NCBI RefSeq assembly: GCF_003710815.1
Contig: NZ_RHHP01000001.1
Coordinates: 62,001 to 126,000 of the forward strand
Reading direction: 5' to 3'
Origin: Brevibacillus centrosporus
GTDB taxonomy: Bacteria; Bacillota; Bacilli; Brevibacillales; Brevibacillaceae
Length of the DNA stretch: 64,000 nucleotides
A program made the position numbers and the translations under genes. Position 1 is the first letter of the stretch, and each line of letters opens with the position of its first letter. Under the pieces are notes generated by a model. That model worked only from the letters and a program-made list of their open reading frames with translations. It searched no databases and had not been told where the DNA came from. Positions 62,453 to 64,000 of this stretch are shown piece after piece.

Positions 62453-63943
62453 GTGAAAACCCAAGCGGAATCAAATGGCATCGTTACGCTGACAGGCGAA
62501 GGCGAGAAGCTGGTCAAAGACAGCCCGCTCTATAACGAAGGGCTGCGACCAACTACCCGTGCCGAACACTCGTGGACAGCGTATAATTTTGCCAGCCTTT
62601 GGGTCGGGATGTCGATCTGTTTGCCTACTTATGCGATGGCTGCAGGCTTAATCTCCCTCGGCATGAACTGGTGGCAGGCAATCATCACGATCATTCTCGG
62701 GAATGTTATTGTCCTTATTCCGATTCTCCTCAACTCCCACGCAGGCACAAAATTCGGAATCCCGTACCCTGTTTTTGCCCGTCTTTGGTTTGGGTCAAAA
62801 GGAGCACATATTCCAGCGGTTGCCCGTGGCTTGATCGGGGCGGGATGGTTCGGGATCAACTGTTGGTTCGGCGGGGCGGCAATCGATACGCTGCTGATGT
62901 CCATGACAGGCTGGGAGCATGTCCCCGGGCATCTGTGGATTGCCTTCTTTGCCTTCTGGCTGCTGAACGCATGGATCGCCTATCGGGGACCTGAAACCAT
63001 CAAGAAAATGGAGGCTTGGGCAGCTCCCATCCTCATTATCATGAGCCTGGCCTTGCTGGTTTGGGCATTGACAAAAGCAGGTGGCTGGGGACCTATGTTG
63101 TCCGCGCCATCCAAATTCACTTCCTCTGGCGAATTCCTGAAAGTCTTCTTCCCTGCCTTGACTGGTGCCATCGCATTTTGGGCGACAATGGCTCTCAATA
63201 TTCCTGACTTTTGCCGATACGCGAAGAGTCAAAAAGCACAAATCATCGGGCAATCCTCTTCCTTGCCAACCACGATGGGCGGCTTCTCCTTCATCGGGGT
63301 AGCCGTAGCGTCTGCTACCGTCGTCATTTATGGGGAAGCGATCTGGGATCCAGCAGCGGTCCTAGCCAAATTCTCTCCGTTTGCCATTTTCCTGGGAACG
63401 ATCGGGATCATCCTCGCCACTCTCACTACCAACGTCGCGGCGAATATAGTTGCCCCTGCCCGTGCCGTTGAAAACCTCGCTCCTCGCAAGCTCACTTACG
63501 AGCATGGCGCCATCATCGCCAGCGTAGTGTCCTTGTTGATGCAGCCCTGGTACATCCTCGAAAATTTCGGAAACTACATTTTCTTATGGCTCGGCACGTA
63601 CGGCGCGCTGCTAGGTCCGATTGACGGGATTGCCATCGCTGACTACTGGCTGGTCCGCAAGAGAAGAATTCACCTCACCGAGCTTTATAAGACAAATGGG
63701 ATCTACTCCTACAAAACCGGCTATAACACCCGCGCTCTTTGGGCCATGGCAATCGGGATCGTCATTCCCTTCGTCTGCAAGTACGTCCCGGCTCTCTCCA
63801 TCATCTGGGACAATGCCTGGACAGTCGGCCTGCTCATCTCCTTGGCCATCTACACCTGGATGATGCGAAATGATTCTACGATCATGAGCGTGAAGGACTA
63901 CGAGAAGGTCACAGCACGTGGTGGAGAGTCGAAAGCCTCATAA
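62453..63943 (+). CDS. NCS1-family nucleobase/allantoin/thiamine permease
   Basis: 496 residues, twelve helices. NEGLRPTTRAEHSWTAYNFASLWVGM at the start (given in part), SHAGTKFGIPYPVFARLWFG, RGLIGAGWFGINCWFGGAAI and NIPDFCRYAKS are NCS1 hallmarks. Likely a cytosine, uracil, hydantoin or allantoin importer; residues alone do not settle it. GTG 62453 follows AAAGGAGGGATTTGCT. Divergent from the CitA-like kinase. Confidence 0.9.
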   Translation: MKTQAESNGIVTLTGEGEKLVKDSPLYNEGLRPTTRAEHSWTAYNFASLWVGMSICLPTYAMAAGLISLGMNWWQAIITIILGNVIVLIPILLNSHAGTKFGIPYPVFARLWFGSKGAHIPAVARGLIGAGWFGINCWFGGAAIDTLLMSMTGWEHVPGHLWIAFFAFWLLNAWIAYRGPETIKKMEAWAAPILIIMSLALLVWALTKAGGWGPMLSAPSKFTSSGEFLKVFFPALTGAIAFWATMALNIPDFCRYAKSQKAQIIGQSSSLPTTMGGFSFIGVAVASATVVIYGEAIWDPAAVLAKFSPFAIFLGTIGIILATLTTNVAANIVAPARAVENLAPRKLTYEHGAIIASVVSLLMQPWYILENFGNYIFLWLGTYGALLGPIDGIAIADYWLVRKRRIHLTELYKTNGIYSYKTGYNTRALWAMAIGIVIPFVCKYVPALSIIWDNAWTVGLLISLAIYTWMMRNDSTIMSVKDYEKVTARGGESKAS

Positions 63944-63956
63944 ATACGCGATCTAT

Positions 63957-64000
63957 GAAAAAGACTGGCAAATCCTTTGAGGGATGCCAGTCTTTTTCTT
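63957..64000 (+). terminator. Terminator of the NCS1 permease gene
   Basis: AAAAGACTGGC and GCCAGTCTTTTT stem with T-rich tail. Confidence 0.85.

Overview
The window looks like chromosomal DNA from a spore-forming member of the Bacillales, most like Brevibacillus or a relative in the Paenibacillaceae. Supporting signs are strong AGGAGG-type ribosome binding sites with frequent GTG and TTG starts, a T-box leader, a Tlp spore protein, CcpA (cre)-like sites, a copper-amine-oxidase stalk domain joined to a GH18 domain, and mixed strands with short operons separated by intrinsic terminators. No phage, CRISPR array or insertion sequence is visible. The only mobile element is one group II intron.

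Layout. 1-5.4 kb: CapA-like protein and RpiR regulator, a lipoprotein split over two overlapping frames, a secreted GH18 protein, and trpS with a T-box leader. 5.4-10.3 kb: class Ib ribonucleotide reductase operon (nrdI, nrdE, a serine hydrolase, nrdF) under a cobalamin riboswitch. 10.4-15.1 kb: ACT protein, mnmA, tlp, small conserved genes and a broken GDPD gene. 15.2-24.8 kb: a sugar-acid regulon (transporter, LacI regulator, hxlA, mannonate oxidoreductase, uxuA, eda, Zn-dehydrogenase, YjmC-like dehydrogenase, hxlB, kdgK) with matching operators and cre-like sites in its promoters. It should convert mannonate or fructuronate to KDG, KDPG, then pyruvate plus glyceraldehyde-3-phosphate; the HPS/PHI pair has no obvious place in that route. 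25-40 kb: broken pepP, NUDIX, hydrolase, OYE, SRAP, BASS transporter, YebC, tRNA-Gly(CCC), tRNA-Leu(CAA), thiol-redox genes (ccdA plus a ResA-like protein) and several small genes. 40-49 kb: MarR/RND efflux operon divergent from a NarL-type two-component system, then an orphan sporulation-kinase-like sensor. 49-54.6 kb: heme monooxygenase-like protein, an unrecognised 302-residue protein, tenI-thiE, small proteins, GNAT, and a DSD1-type PLP enzyme. 54.7-62.3 kb: tctCBA tricarboxylate transporter with a CitAB-like two-component pair; a group IIC-type intron has inserted exactly at the tctC stop codon on the opposite strand. 62.4-64 kb: NCS1-family permease.

The most notable points are: a TrpRS carrying the cysteine motif of iron-sulfur TrpRS enzymes, behind a T-box whose specifier does not read as UGG and a short ORF with tandem Trp codons; the intron at the tctC stop; HPS/PHI genes bracketing a hexuronate operon; a serine hydrolase inside an nrd operon; and a signal-peptide ORF that meets its apparent mature domain out of frame at a run of six A. 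All calls rest on reading the sequence and on family knowledge; no database search was possible.
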